Source: Streptomyces antioxidans (GTDB lineage Bacteria > Actinomycetota > Actinomycetes > Streptomycetales > Streptomycetaceae). From it: a stretch of 64,000 bases of DNA. Every line of letters begins with the position of its first letter. Positions within the stretch are counted from its first letter, which is position 1. Positions 33,650 through 41,497 of this stretch are shown here, in pieces. Location: NCBI RefSeq assembly GCF_000968685.2, contig NZ_LAKD02000055.1:89794-153793 (forward strand), read 5' to 3'. The notes under the pieces are model-generated. The model did not search any database, was not told the DNA's origin, and saw nothing but the letters and a program-made list of their open reading frames with translations. A program made the translations under genes and the position numbers.

Positions 33650-35059
33650 TCACTTGCGGCCGGGGGTCCAGTTCATGCCCCAGCCGTAGGCGTGGTCGAG
33701 GGTGCGCTGCGGGCTGGTGCCGCGCTGCGGCACCAGGTAGCGGGCCTCGCGCTGTACGACGAGCTCGCCGCCGGTGTTGGTGATGAGCGCGAGCGCGCAG
33801 ACCGGGGACGGGACGGTGCACTCGTCGAGCGAGAAGTCGATCGGGGCGCCGAACTGCGGCTGCAGGGTGACCGTGGCGTGGAGGTTGGCGAAGCTGCGGG
33901 CGCCCTCGTAGATGGTCACGAAGACCAGGATCCGGCGGAACAGCTTCTGGTGGTCGAGGTTGATGGTGAGGTTCTCACCATCCGCCCGAGCACCGGTCCG
34001 GTCGTCGGCGTCGAGGTGGATGAAGGGCGGCTGGTGCAGCGAGCCGAAGGAGTTGCCGAGCGCCTGGACCACGCCCTTGCTGCCGTCGGCGAGTTCGAAC
34101 AGCGCCCCCAGGTCGAGATCGAGGTCGCTGTGCGTGGCCATGGCCCGGCCCAGCTTGGAGGCCCACCCGGAGAACTGCTTGTGCACCTGCCAGTTGAGGT
34201 TGATCCGCATGGTGCCGGAGGTGCCGCCCTGCTTGGTGAGCGAGACCGAGGGCGCCTCCTTCGTCAGGGTGACCTTGCTGAGGCTCACCGGCGCCTGGGC
34301 GGGCGCGGGGACTGGGGCGGCCGGTGCGGTGGGCGGTGGCGGCGGCAGGGGCGTGGAGACGGCGGTGGGCGTCGGGGGCGGGTACGCCCCGGCGGGCGGG
34401 CCGGACGGCGGTGCGGGGGCGACGGGCGGCGCGGGGGCCGCGTAGGGGTTCTGCGCCGCGTACGGGTTCTGCCCGGGGTTCGGCGGAGCCGCGGGGGCGG
34501 GGGCCGGGGCGGCGGGCCGAGCGGGCGTCTGCTGGGGTTCGTCGACCGAGATGCCGAAGTCCGTGGCGAGCCCTGCGAGACCGCTCTGGTACCCCTGCCC
34601 CACCGCGCGGAACTTCCAGGCGCCCTGTCTGCGGTACAACTCGCCGAGAACGAAGGCGGTCTCGACCGTGGCGTCCTCGCTGTCGAAGCGGGCGATCTCC
34701 GCGCCACCGGCCGCGTTCAGCACCCGGATGTGCAGACCGGGGACCCGGCCGAACGTTCCGCCGTCGGCCGAGGCCGCGAGGACCACGGTCTCGACGGCGG
34801 GCTCGACCCGGTCGAGGTCCACCGACAGGGTGTCGACCACGGTGTCGCCCGCGGTCCGCTTCCCCTCGTGGCGCACCGCGCCGGAGGAGTGCACCGCCTG
34901 GTTGTAGAACACGAAGTCCCCGTCGGACCTGACCTTTCCGGACACCAGCAGCAGCGCCGAGGCGTCCACGTCCGGCACTCCCGGTCCGGCGCGCCAGCCG
35001 ACCTCGATCCGTACCGCGTCAGCCGGTACTGGCGTGTTACCGCCCTTGCGCATCGCCAT
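33650..35059 (-). CDS. TerD-family protein with Pro-rich linker and second TerD-like domain
   Basis: A 469-residue protein. The N-terminal TerD domain (about 1-185) shows MRKGGNTPVPADAVRIEVGW, SGKVRSDGDFVFYNQ, the calcium-binding type RVEPAVETVVLAASADGGTF and ELYRRQGAWKFRAVGQGYQ. A Pro/Ala-rich linker with two NPYAAQNPYAA units runs to about residue 270. The C-terminal domain, SGTMRINLNWQVHKQF to LVPQRGTSPQRTLDHAYGWG, is the region shared by TerD/TerF-like Streptomyces proteins. TerD proteins bind Ca2+ and act in envelope stress and tellurite response. GGGGGA precedes ATG 35059. It is divergent from the small DUF6643-like gene. Confidence 0.9.
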   Translation of the reverse strand: MAMRKGGNTPVPADAVRIEVGWRAGPGVPDVDASALLLVSGKVRSDGDFVFYNQAVHSSGAVRHEGKRTAGDTVVDTLSVDLDRVEPAVETVVLAASADGGTFGRVPGLHIRVLNAAGGAEIARFDSEDATVETAFVLGELYRRQGAWKFRAVGQGYQSGLAGLATDFGISVDEPQQTPARPAAPAPAPAAPPNPGQNPYAAQNPYAAPAPPVAPAPPSGPPAGAYPPPTPTAVSTPLPPPPPTAPAAPVPAPAQAPVSLSKVTLTKEAPSVSLTKQGGTSGTMRINLNWQVHKQFSGWASKLGRAMATHSDLDLDLGALFELADGSKGVVQALGNSFGSLHQPPFIHLDADDRTGARADGENLTINLDHQKLFRRILVFVTIYEGARSFANLHATVTLQPQFGAPIDFSLDECTVPSPVCALALITNTGGELVVQREARYLVPQRGTSPQRTLDHAYGWGMNWTPGRK

Positions 35060-35122
35060 TTCCGTCCCCCTGCCTTTCTGTTCGCTCGGATCGGACCGCT
35101 CGCTCGTCGCGCGGCGCGGACG

Positions 35123-35138
35123 ACGGGTGATTACCCGT
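35123..35138. promoter_or_regulatory. Palindrome ACGGGTGATTACCCGT upstream of the TerD gene
   Basis: Perfect six-base arms around GATT lie 64 bases before the TerD-like start, in the divergent gap. The size fits an operator. A similar arm pair (ACGGGTTA/TAACCCGT) occurs at 55841-55867, but spacing differs. Confidence 0.4.
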
Positions 35139-35201
35139 TGAAAACGCGCTCTTTACACGATCTCAACGTACCCTGACGACCGATTTTCCCGGGTTCGCTC
35201 G

Positions 35202-35262
35202 GATTGGGGATCCACGGCCACTCCGAACACTGAAAACAACCCTCCTACCGGACTCCCCAATC
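35202..35262. promoter_or_regulatory. Spaced inverted repeat GATTGGGGA...TCCCCAATC in the divergent gap
   Basis: Nine-base perfect arms at 35202-35210 and 35254-35262, 43 bases apart, lie between the TerD-like and DUF6643-like genes. They could be paired sites of a looping regulator. The right arm is 28 bases before the rightward start. Confidence 0.4.
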
Positions 35263-35290
35263 AGCACATGGTGGGCTTAACTTATGGTCT

Positions 35291-35791
35291 ATGACCTCCC
35301 CCCGCAGCACTTACGGTGGCGGCTACTACTCCTCGCCGTCCTTCCCGGACACCCCCATCTACGACAGTCTTGTCGCCGAGCGGGGGACACCGCAGATCGC
35401 ACCCATCAGGGTGCCGTCCGCCTATGACACCGGAAGCAATCTTCCGGCGCTGCCCTCCGCGCTCCCCGCGCTGCCGGCCGCCCCCTCCCCGCAGCCCATG
35501 CACCAGGGGGGCTACCAGCAGCACACGCCGCAGCCCACCGGTCTGCAGCAGGCGCACTCGCCCTACATCCCGGCGCAGCCGACGGGGCCGCGGGGCTACC
35601 CGGGCGCCCAGCAGCCGCAGATGCAGCGTCCCGCCCCGGCCTCGCCGATGGGGTACGAAGCGATGCGTCCGGCCATGACGCGTCCGGTCGCGCCCCGCCC
35701 GGCTGCGCCCGCGCCCTCTCCGTACGAGGACCCTTACGGGCGTCAGCAGTACCCGGGCGGCCGGCCGCCGCAGCCGGGAGGCGGCTACTGA
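35291..35791 (+). CDS. Streptomyces conserved Pro/Gln/Tyr-rich protein (DUF6643-like)
   Basis: A 166-residue low-complexity protein. The conserved N-terminus MTSPRSTYGGGYYSSPSFPD is followed by TPIYDSLVAERGTPQIAPIR. The rest is disordered: Pro-, Gln- and Tyr-rich (PQPMHQGGYQQHTPQPTG, YEDPYGRQQYPGG). This pattern is found widely in Streptomyces, without known function. TAACTT (35278-35283) lies seven bases before ATG, so the gene is likely leaderless. A terminator follows. Confidence 0.75.
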   Translation: MTSPRSTYGGGYYSSPSFPDTPIYDSLVAERGTPQIAPIRVPSAYDTGSNLPALPSALPALPAAPSPQPMHQGGYQQHTPQPTGLQQAHSPYIPAQPTGPRGYPGAQQPQMQRPAPASPMGYEAMRPAMTRPVAPRPAAPAPSPYEDPYGRQQYPGGRPPQPGGGY

Positions 35792-35841
35792 CACACGTCG
35801 GGAGGTGATGCGACCGGGCCGTGCCGGTCGCGGGAAGGTCC

Positions 35842-35870
35842 GGGCCGGATGGGGTGTCCCCGTCCGGCCC
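35842..35870 (+). terminator. Hairpin terminator after the DUF6643-like gene
   Basis: GGGCCGGA-T-GGGG, loop TGT, CCCC-G-TCCGGCCC: a 13-pair stem with one T-G wobble, 51 bases after the stop, followed by CTGATTTGT. Confidence 0.75.
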
Positions 35871-36299
35871 CTGATTTGTCGTGAGGGCGGCCCGCTGGCT
35901 CGCTGTGAGGGGTCTTCGGCCGTGTTGTGAGGAGCCGTCCGCCGCGCAGTGGAGGGGAGCCCGCCGTGTGTGTGGGGCGTCCGCCGCGTGGGGGGGGCGT
36001 CCGCGCCCGATTTATGAGGGCCGTTCGGCCCCTACCCGGCGGCGGGGCGCACCGCGAAGCTGGAGCGAGCAGTTCCGCGAGCCATCTCCGCCACCGGGGG
36101 TGGGCCGGGCTCTCACTCCGCTGCGGTGATGAGCATGTCGAACGGTCCCGCCCCGTCCGGTGTGGGGCGCGGGGCCGGAAGGGGACCGGTCCCGCGCTCC
36201 ACGCGAAACCCACACGGCGACCGCGGCGACCACCGTAAGGACGCGCGCGGCCACCGTAAGGGTGTCATCCGGCACCCTCACCGGGCATCGCCCACGGGC
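35871..36299. other. Gene-free G-rich stretch
   Basis: About 430 bases with runs such as GTGGGGGGGGCG and repeated GGGCGTCCGCC words. Frames through it have no ribosome site or recognisable protein. Two CCACCGTAAGG repeats lie at about 36228 and 36249, close to the response-regulator stop. I see no clear regulatory element. Confidence 0.5.
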
Positions 36300-36992
36300 T
36301 CACTGGCCCGCTTCGCGCTCCTTGATCCGCTCGGCGATCACCGCGGCCTGGATGCGCCGCCCGACGCCCAGCTTGGACAGGATCGAGGAGATGCGGTTCT
36401 TGACGGTCTTCTCGGCCAGGAACAGCCGCTCGGCGATCTGCCGGTTGGTCAGTCCGTCGCCGATGAGCTGGAGGATCTCCCGCTCCCTCGGGGACAGCTT
36501 CTCCAGTTCCACGGGCCCGCTCGGCGCCGGGCCGCGCAGCCGGGCCATCACCCGGGAGGTGGCGCCGGGGTCGAGCATGGAGCGGCCTTCGGCCACGGTG
36601 CGCACCGCCGACACCAGGTCGGACCCGTTGATCTGCTTGAGCACATAGCCCGCGGCCCCGGCCATGATGGCGTCGAACAGCGCCTCGTCGTCGTCGAAGG
36701 ACGTCAGCATCAGACAGGCGAGGTCAGGGAGCCTGGCCCGCAACTCCCGGCAGACCTCGATCCCTTCGTGGTCCCCGCCCTCGCCCGAGGAGCCGAGCCG
36801 TACGTCGAGCACCGCGACCCGTGGCCTTACGGCGGGGGCGCGGGCGATGGCCTCGCGGGCGTTGGCCGCCTCGCCGACCACCTTCAGATCGGATTCGGCG
36901 TCGAGCAGATCACGCAGTCCGCGCCGCACCACCTCGTGGTCGTCGAGCAGGAAGACCCCGATGGGGCCGTCGGGGTCGGCTGTCTGGGGCAC
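36300..36992 (-). CDS. NarL/LuxR response regulator, DevR (DosR)-like
   Basis: A 230-residue regulator. In the receiver domain, VFLLDDHEVVRRGLRDLL holds the acidic pair, VAVLDVRLGS holds the phospho-acceptor Asp (about residue 63), CLMLTSFDDDEAL the Thr/Ser switch, and AAGYVLKQINGSDL the Lys. In the LuxR-type HTH, LSPREREILQLIGDGLTNRQ is followed by LFLAEKTVKNRISSILSKLG. The KTVKNRIS wording and the linker before the HTH are those of the DevR/DosR group, which answers hypoxia or redox change. GTG 36992 follows GGAGGAGAG. It sits in a module with a DevS-like kinase, universal stress protein and Rv1733c family gene. Confidence 0.92.
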   Translation of the reverse strand: MPQTADPDGPIGVFLLDDHEVVRRGLRDLLDAESDLKVVGEAANAREAIARAPAVRPRVAVLDVRLGSSGEGGDHEGIEVCRELRARLPDLACLMLTSFDDDEALFDAIMAGAAGYVLKQINGSDLVSAVRTVAEGRSMLDPGATSRVMARLRGPAPSGPVELEKLSPREREILQLIGDGLTNRQIAERLFLAEKTVKNRISSILSKLGVGRRIQAAVIAERIKEREAGQ

Positions 36993-37117
36993 TGCCTCTC
37001 CTCCATGGCGCGCGGGTCGCCGGTCGCGATCCGGCTGCCCAGCTTCGCGTTCCGGCGCGGGGACACGTAAGGGGCCGTTCGGCCCCGGGCCGCCGGCCGC
37101 GCCGTCCGGCCCGGTGG

Positions 37118-37564
37118 TCATGGCGAGATTCCGCCCGCGTAGGGCCCGTACAGATCCAGCAGCCGGGTACGGGCGCTCTGCAGCCGGCGCCCGATCACCT
37201 GGGCGCAGGCCAGCGCGAGGGCGTAGCCGAGCTCCGGGTCCTCGTCACACAGCCGGCGCACCGCCTCGGCGTTGAACTCGTGTGCGCGTACCGGGCTGAG
37301 CGCCTCCGCGCCCAGGTGCCAGGTGTCCGGCGGGAAGAGCCAGGACCAGCCGATGAGCTCTCCGGGGCCGAGGGTTTCGATCACCGCGGCCCGCCGCCCG
37401 GGGACACGCAGATCGAGGGTGACCGCGCCGGTGCGGATGATCCAGAAACGGTCGGCCTTACGGCCCTCCTCGAAGATGCGGCCGCCCGAGGGGAACGACA
37501 CATCGTGGGCGAGTGCCATCAGCCGCTCACGGTGTTCGGTCTTCAGCGCGCTCAGCAGTCCCAT
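37118..37564 (-). CDS. Cyclic-nucleotide-binding-domain protein (Crp-like, no HTH)
   Basis: A 148-residue protein that is a single CNB beta-roll. GLLSALKTEHRERLMALAHD and FPSGGRIFEEGRKADRFWII lead, ETLGPGELIGWSWLFPP is in the position of the phosphate-binding cassette, and a C-terminal helix ends in RLLDLYGPYAGGISP. No DNA-binding domain follows, so it may be a sensor subunit or adaptor rather than a transcription factor. ATG 37564 follows GAGTGAGG. It lies 125 bases upstream of the DevR-like gene on the same strand and is probably part of its transcript. The ligand is uncertain, since the cassette lacks the cAMP-type RTA Arg-Thr pair. Confidence 0.85.
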   Translation of the reverse strand: MGLLSALKTEHRERLMALAHDVSFPSGGRIFEEGRKADRFWIIRTGAVTLDLRVPGRRAAVIETLGPGELIGWSWLFPPDTWHLGAEALSPVRAHEFNAEAVRRLCDEDPELGYALALACAQVIGRRLQSARTRLLDLYGPYAGGISP

Positions 37565-37611
37565 CATGACCTCACTCTGCCGTCTCCTCTCCCCCCTCGC
37601 CCCTCGGCCGT

Positions 37612-37678
37612 CACTGTGCGTACGAGCCGCGCCTACGAGCCGTACGCACGAGCTGTACGTACACACTGTGCGTACGAG
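37612..37678. repeat. Repeated CACTGTGCGTACGAG in a 302-base divergent gap
   Basis: The 15-base sequence occurs exactly at 37612-37626 and 37664-37678, 52 bases apart. Related CCTACGAG and CGTACGCACGAG words lie between. The gap 37565-37866 divides the CNB gene (leftward) from the RsbW-like gene (rightward), so these are good candidates for sites of a regulator of both. The remaining gap holds no gene. Confidence 0.6.
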
Positions 37679-37866
37679 AGGCAGCCGATCCAAAGCGATA
37701 TGCCGTCGATCGGGTATCGCTTCACCCTTACCCATTTTCGGTCACGTTTCCGATATGACATGTCATTCGTGGTCGTCGTGACCAATCAGGCTCCGCTCCC
37801 CGTACCCTCGGCTGCTTTACCGACCCTGTGTCGTCGCTCGTAATCGTCACCAAACGGGAGGCACTG

Positions 37867-38292
37867 GTGCTAGCCGACCCTCGTCGTCGGTCCGCCGACC
37901 GAGCCGGAGAACACCTGCTCCACCGTCATTTCACCGCCGATGAGCTGCCCCGGCTGCGGGTGCAGGTCGAGGAGTGCGCGGCCTGGGCCGGGCTCAGCGA
38001 GGCCCGCCGCGGGGACTTCGTGCTGGCCGTGGACGAGATCGCCAACAACGCCATCGAGCACGCGGGCGGCACCGGATCCCTGTTGCTGCGGCGGATCGGC
38101 GACGAGCTGGAGTGCCGGATCAGCGACTCCGGCCCCGGCTTCTCCGAGGACGTCATCCCGCGGGTCCTGCCCGGGCTGGACGGCGCGACCAGCGGGCGGG
38201 GGCTGTGGCTGACCCAACTGGTCACCGACCGGCTGGCGATCAGCGCGGAGGCGGTCGGCGCCGTGGTGACGCTGGCCATGCGGCTGCGCTGA
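37867..38292 (+). CDS. RsbW-like ATP-binding protein (anti-sigma / serine kinase fold)
   Basis: A 141-residue GHKL-fold protein. The N box is FVLAVDEIANNAIEHAGGTG, and the G1/G2 region reads CRISDSGPGFSEDVIP and DGATSGRGLWLTQLVTDRL. Streptomyces has many such proteins, acting as anti-sigma factors or as kinases of anti-anti-sigma factors. No partner STAS gene is adjacent. GTG 37867 has GGGAGG five bases upstream; an upstream in-frame GTG at 37828 lacks one. It lies at the head of the rightward half of the DevRS-like module. Confidence 0.88.
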   Translation: MLADPRRRSADRAGEHLLHRHFTADELPRLRVQVEECAAWAGLSEARRGDFVLAVDEIANNAIEHAGGTGSLLLRRIGDELECRISDSGPGFSEDVIPRVLPGLDGATSGRGLWLTQLVTDRLAISAEAVGAVVTLAMRLR

Positions 38293-38371
38293 GTGAGCCG
38301 CCGGACTCCCTCGGCGACCGCTTCGGCGGGACAATGGGAAGCAACATTTCCGGGTGCCGACAGGAGAGGCG

Positions 38372-39484
38372 GTGGGCACGGTGGAGCTTCCCGTGGTCGT
38401 CGGGGTCGATGGTTCGGACGCCGCCTCGGACGCTCTGGACTGGGCGGCGGAGCTGGCCGGGCGCCGTGGGCTGCCGCTGCGCGTGGTCCACGCCTCGCTG
38501 TGGGAGCGGTACGAGGGCTACATCCCCCGCACGGCCGCCGACCGCCCCGCCGAGCGGCTTCACAGCGAGGCGGTCCTGGCCACCGCGGCCGAGCGGGCCG
38601 GGCGGCGGGTACCGGCCCTGAAGGTGATGACCGATCTGGCGGCTGACGACGCGGTGACCGCGCTGCTGCGCGCCGGGAAGAGCGCCGAGGCGCTGGTGGT
38701 CGGCTCGCGCGGCCGCGGCGAGTTCGCCTCGCTGCTGCTCGGCTCGGTCGGCCTTGGCATCGCGGCCCGCGCCCAGTGCCCGGTGGTCGTGGTGCGCGGC
38801 CGCCCGGAGAACGTGGGCGGCGGGATGAACCGGGTGGTGGTGGGAATCGCCGAGCGGGAGCGCCCGGGCGAACGGGAGCCCGCGCCGCCCTCCCCCGCCG
38901 TCGCGTTCGCCCTCCGCGAGGCGCGGCTGCGCGGCGGTGTGCTGGAGGCGGTGCACGCCTGGCGTTGTGCGGGCCCCGAGGACCACGGCGGGCCCGGGGA
39001 CCGCGGCAGGCCCGGGGGCCGCGGCGGGCGGGGGAACCACGGCGGGCCCAGCGACCGCAGCGCGCACAAGGAGCAGGGAGCGCGTCAGACACAGGGGACG
39101 CGTGAAGCGCGGGAAATACATGAGACGCCCAGGGCACATAAGACGCACAGGACGCACAGGACACACGAGATGCCCAGAGCTCACGAGACGCACCCGGCAC
39201 CCGAGGCCCAAAGCGCGCATGAGGCGCATGAGCGGCGCGCCGCCGAGCTCCTGGACGAGGCGCTGGGCGGCGCCACCGCGGCCGGGCTGCCGCCGGTGCC
39301 GGTGGCCCACCGCCCGGTCGAGGGCTCGGCGCGCAAGGCGCTGCTGGACGCCTCCGCGCACGCTGATCTGCTGGTGGTGGGGGCCCGGCGGCGGCAGGGG
39401 CACTTCGGCCTGCAGCTGGGCCTCGTCAATCACGCCGTGCTGCATCATGCCAAGTGCCCGGTCGCCGTGGTGCCGGTCTCCTAG
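38372..39484 (+). CDS. Tandem universal stress protein (two USP domains)
   Basis: About 370 residues. The first USP domain (about 1-145) has VVVGVDGSDAASDALDWAAE and ends with the ATP-type loop GSRGRGEFASLLLGSVGLGI. The second begins at NRVVVGIAERERPGE and ends with VVGARRRQGHFGLQLGLVNH. In M. tuberculosis tandem USPs are members of the DosR regulon. Residues about 202-288 are a hydrophilic insertion: first GPEDHGGPGDRG-like, then TRT/AHE-rich (KTHRTHRTHEMPRAHETHPA), encoded by short tandem DNA repeats and absent from relatives. GTG 38372 follows AGGAGAGG. It is 80 bases after the RsbW-like gene. Confidence 0.9.
   Translation: MGTVELPVVVGVDGSDAASDALDWAAELAGRRGLPLRVVHASLWERYEGYIPRTAADRPAERLHSEAVLATAAERAGRRVPALKVMTDLAADDAVTALLRAGKSAEALVVGSRGRGEFASLLLGSVGLGIAARAQCPVVVVRGRPENVGGGMNRVVVGIAERERPGEREPAPPSPAVAFALREARLRGGVLEAVHAWRCAGPEDHGGPGDRGRPGGRGGRGNHGGPSDRSAHKEQGARQTQGTREAREIHETPRAHKTHRTHRTHEMPRAHETHPAPEAQSAHEAHERRAAELLDEALGGATAAGLPPVPVAHRPVEGSARKALLDASAHADLLVVGARRRQGHFGLQLGLVNHAVLHHAKCPVAVVPVS
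38979..39236 (+). repeat. In-frame minisatellite inside the universal stress protein
   Basis: An 18-base (GGNGACCACGGCGGGCCC-like) series is followed by a 9-base (ACGCACAGG / ACACACGAG-like) series. Frame is kept, so the protein's middle loop should vary in length between strains. Confidence 0.8.
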
Positions 39485-39510
39485 GCACCGGTCCACCAGC
39501 GGCCCCGGCT

Positions 39511-39600
39511 CCGGCCGAGCCCCTTCGGCTGTCCCTGACCCCGGCCGAGCTCCCCCGGCGGCCCCCAACCCTGGCCGAGTTCCTTCCATCCCCGCCACCA
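39511..39600. repeat. 30-base degenerate tandem repeat, three units
   Basis: Units begin at 39511, 39541 and 39571 with C(C/T)GGCCGAG. They lie between the universal stress protein and histidine kinase genes. The frame through them is open but has no start signal, so I treat them as intergenic. Confidence 0.65.
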
Positions 39601-39659
39601 CCGGCCCCCGCCCCGGCTACTCTGCCGGTGAGCGGGTCATGGGGGGGGATGGAGGCCAG

Positions 39660-41417
39660 GTGTCGGGCAGTGCGGACCAGGGGCGCCATCCGGCCCTCCC
39701 CCAACTCCGGCTCGACCAGCTCCTCGACGAGCTCCAGGCGCGGCTGGACGCGGCCAGGTCCACCCAGGACCGGATGCACAGCCTCCTGGAGGCCGTGCTC
39801 AGCGTGGGCCGCGAGCTGGACCTGGAGCAGGTGCTGCGCCGGATCGTGGAGTCAGCGGTGGTGCTGGCCGACGCCGAGTACGGCGCGCTGGGCGTGGTGG
39901 ACCGGCATCGGCTCTCGCAGTTCCTGCCGGTGGGCATGTCGGAGGAACAGGCGCACCGCATCGGCCCGTTGCCCAGTGGCCATGGGCTGCTCGGCGAGCT
40001 GATCCGCCATCCCCAGCCGCTGCGGCTCACCGATCTGTCGGAGCATCCGGCCAGCTATGGCTTCCCCGAGCACCATCCGCCGATGCGCTCGTTCCTGGGC
40101 GTGCCGATCCGGGTCCGTGACGAGGTCTTCGGGAATCTCTATCTGACCGAGAAGCGCGGCCGCGCCCAGTTCGACGCCGATGACGAGGCGGTGCTGACCA
40201 CCTTGTCGGTCGCCGCCGGGGTGGCCATCGACAACGCCCGGCTGTACCACGAGAGCCGCCGCCGCGAACAGTGGCTGGAAGCGCTCGGCGTCATCACCCG
40301 TACGCTGCTCGCGGGCACCTCGGCGGGCGAGGTGCTGAGCCTGATCGCCCGGCTCGCCCTCCAGGTGGCACTCGCCGACTCGGCGGCGATCCTGCTGCCC
40401 GCCGCCGGCACGGACTCGCTGATGGTCGAGGTGGCCGAGGGGCATGACGCCGAACTCATCGGCGGCCTGGTGGTGCCGTCCGACGGCTCGCTGGCCGGGC
40501 TCGCGGCCCGCACCGGGCGCCCCGTCGCCGCCTCGGACGTACGGATGGACTCGCGGGCCCGGTCCTGGCCGCTGCCCGCTCCGGAGAGCGAGTTCGGCCC
40601 GGTGGTGGCCGTACCGCTGGTCGCGGGCGAGCGGGCCTCCGGTGCGCTGCGGCTGTGCCGGCTGGCCGGGCGGCAGCCGTTCGACGACCATGAGGTGGAG
40701 CTGCTCTCGGGGTTCGCGGCGCAGGCGGCCCTGGCCCTGGAACTGGCCAGGCACCGCGCCGAGTCCGAGCACATGGCGCTGCTCCAGGACCGGGACCGGA
40801 TCGCCCGGGACCTCCACGATCTGGCCATTCAGCGGCTCTTCGCGACCGGGCTCACCCTGCAGAGCGCGGGCCGGCTGATCGAGCGCCCGGAGGCGGCCGA
40901 AAGGGTGGGGCGGGCCGTCGACGACCTGGACGAGACCATCAAGATCATCCGCTCCACGATCTTCGCCCTGCGCACGGTCGGGGACGACGGCGGTGAACCC
41001 GCCACGCTGCGGCGCCGGCTGGTCAAGGCCGTCCGCTCGGCGTCGGACACCCTGGGCTTCGCCCCGTCGCTGCTGATGGACGGCCCGGTGGACACCGATG
41101 TGCCGGACGAGACCGCCGACCATGTGCTGGCGGTGCTGGCCGAGGCGCTCAGCAACACCGTGCGGCACGCCCACGCCCAGCGGGTGGAGGTGCGGCTGAC
41201 CGTCGGCGCCGACATCACCCTGGAGGTCACGGACAACGGAGTGGGCACCGGCGGCGCCGCCCCCAGCGGAGGACTGGTCAACATGCGGTCCCGGGCCGAA
41301 CTCCTGGGCGGCACCTTGGACATCGCGGCGCCCGAGGCGGGCGGCACCCGGCTGGTCTGGCGTGTCCCCCTGCACCGCCGACGGCCCGCCGGAACGGCGA
41401 AGGGGCTGGCCCCGTGA
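39660..41417 (+). CDS. Sensor histidine kinase, DevS (DosS)-like, GAF-GAF-HisKA_3
   Basis: A 585-residue cytoplasmic kinase. GAF-A spans about 60-200 (ADAEYGALGVVDRHRLSQFL, LRLTDLSEHPASYGFPEHHP, then SFLGVPIRVRDEVFGNLYL) and GAF-B about 220-370. The DHp motif is RDRIARDLHDLAIQRLFATG with the phospho-acceptor His. The HATPase domain has AEALSNTVRHAHAQRVEVRL and DNGVGTGG. This is the DevS/DosT plan, in which GAF-A binds haem; His residues in the PEHHPPMRSF segment are candidates, unproven. GTG 39660 follows GGAGG. The probable partner is the DevR-like regulator at 36300-36992. Confidence 0.92.
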   Translation: MSGSADQGRHPALPQLRLDQLLDELQARLDAARSTQDRMHSLLEAVLSVGRELDLEQVLRRIVESAVVLADAEYGALGVVDRHRLSQFLPVGMSEEQAHRIGPLPSGHGLLGELIRHPQPLRLTDLSEHPASYGFPEHHPPMRSFLGVPIRVRDEVFGNLYLTEKRGRAQFDADDEAVLTTLSVAAGVAIDNARLYHESRRREQWLEALGVITRTLLAGTSAGEVLSLIARLALQVALADSAAILLPAAGTDSLMVEVAEGHDAELIGGLVVPSDGSLAGLAARTGRPVAASDVRMDSRARSWPLPAPESEFGPVVAVPLVAGERASGALRLCRLAGRQPFDDHEVELLSGFAAQAALALELARHRAESEHMALLQDRDRIARDLHDLAIQRLFATGLTLQSAGRLIERPEAAERVGRAVDDLDETIKIIRSTIFALRTVGDDGGEPATLRRRLVKAVRSASDTLGFAPSLLMDGPVDTDVPDETADHVLAVLAEALSNTVRHAHAQRVEVRLTVGADITLEVTDNGVGTGGAAPSGGLVNMRSRAELLGGTLDIAAPEAGGTRLVWRVPLHRRRPAGTAKGLAP

Positions 41418-41497
41418 TATTGCTCTCTCTCCACCGAATACGCGCATATCCGGCCCGCCGTGCGGTACCCACGAATGGGGAAGGGGGTATGTGATCC

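Noticed and set aside
35785..36213. Minus-strand 142-codon frame
   Set aside because: It runs through the hairpin terminator after the DUF6643-like gene and its sequence is Arg/Pro-rich noise.
37828..37866. Longer start (GTG 37828) for the RsbW-like gene
   Set aside because: No ribosome site there, whereas GTG 37867 has GGGAGG five bases before it.
38937..39659. Upstream extension of the DevS-like kinase
   Set aside because: It overlaps the universal stress protein in another frame and contains a 30-base repeat; GTG 39660 with GGAGG is the supported start.
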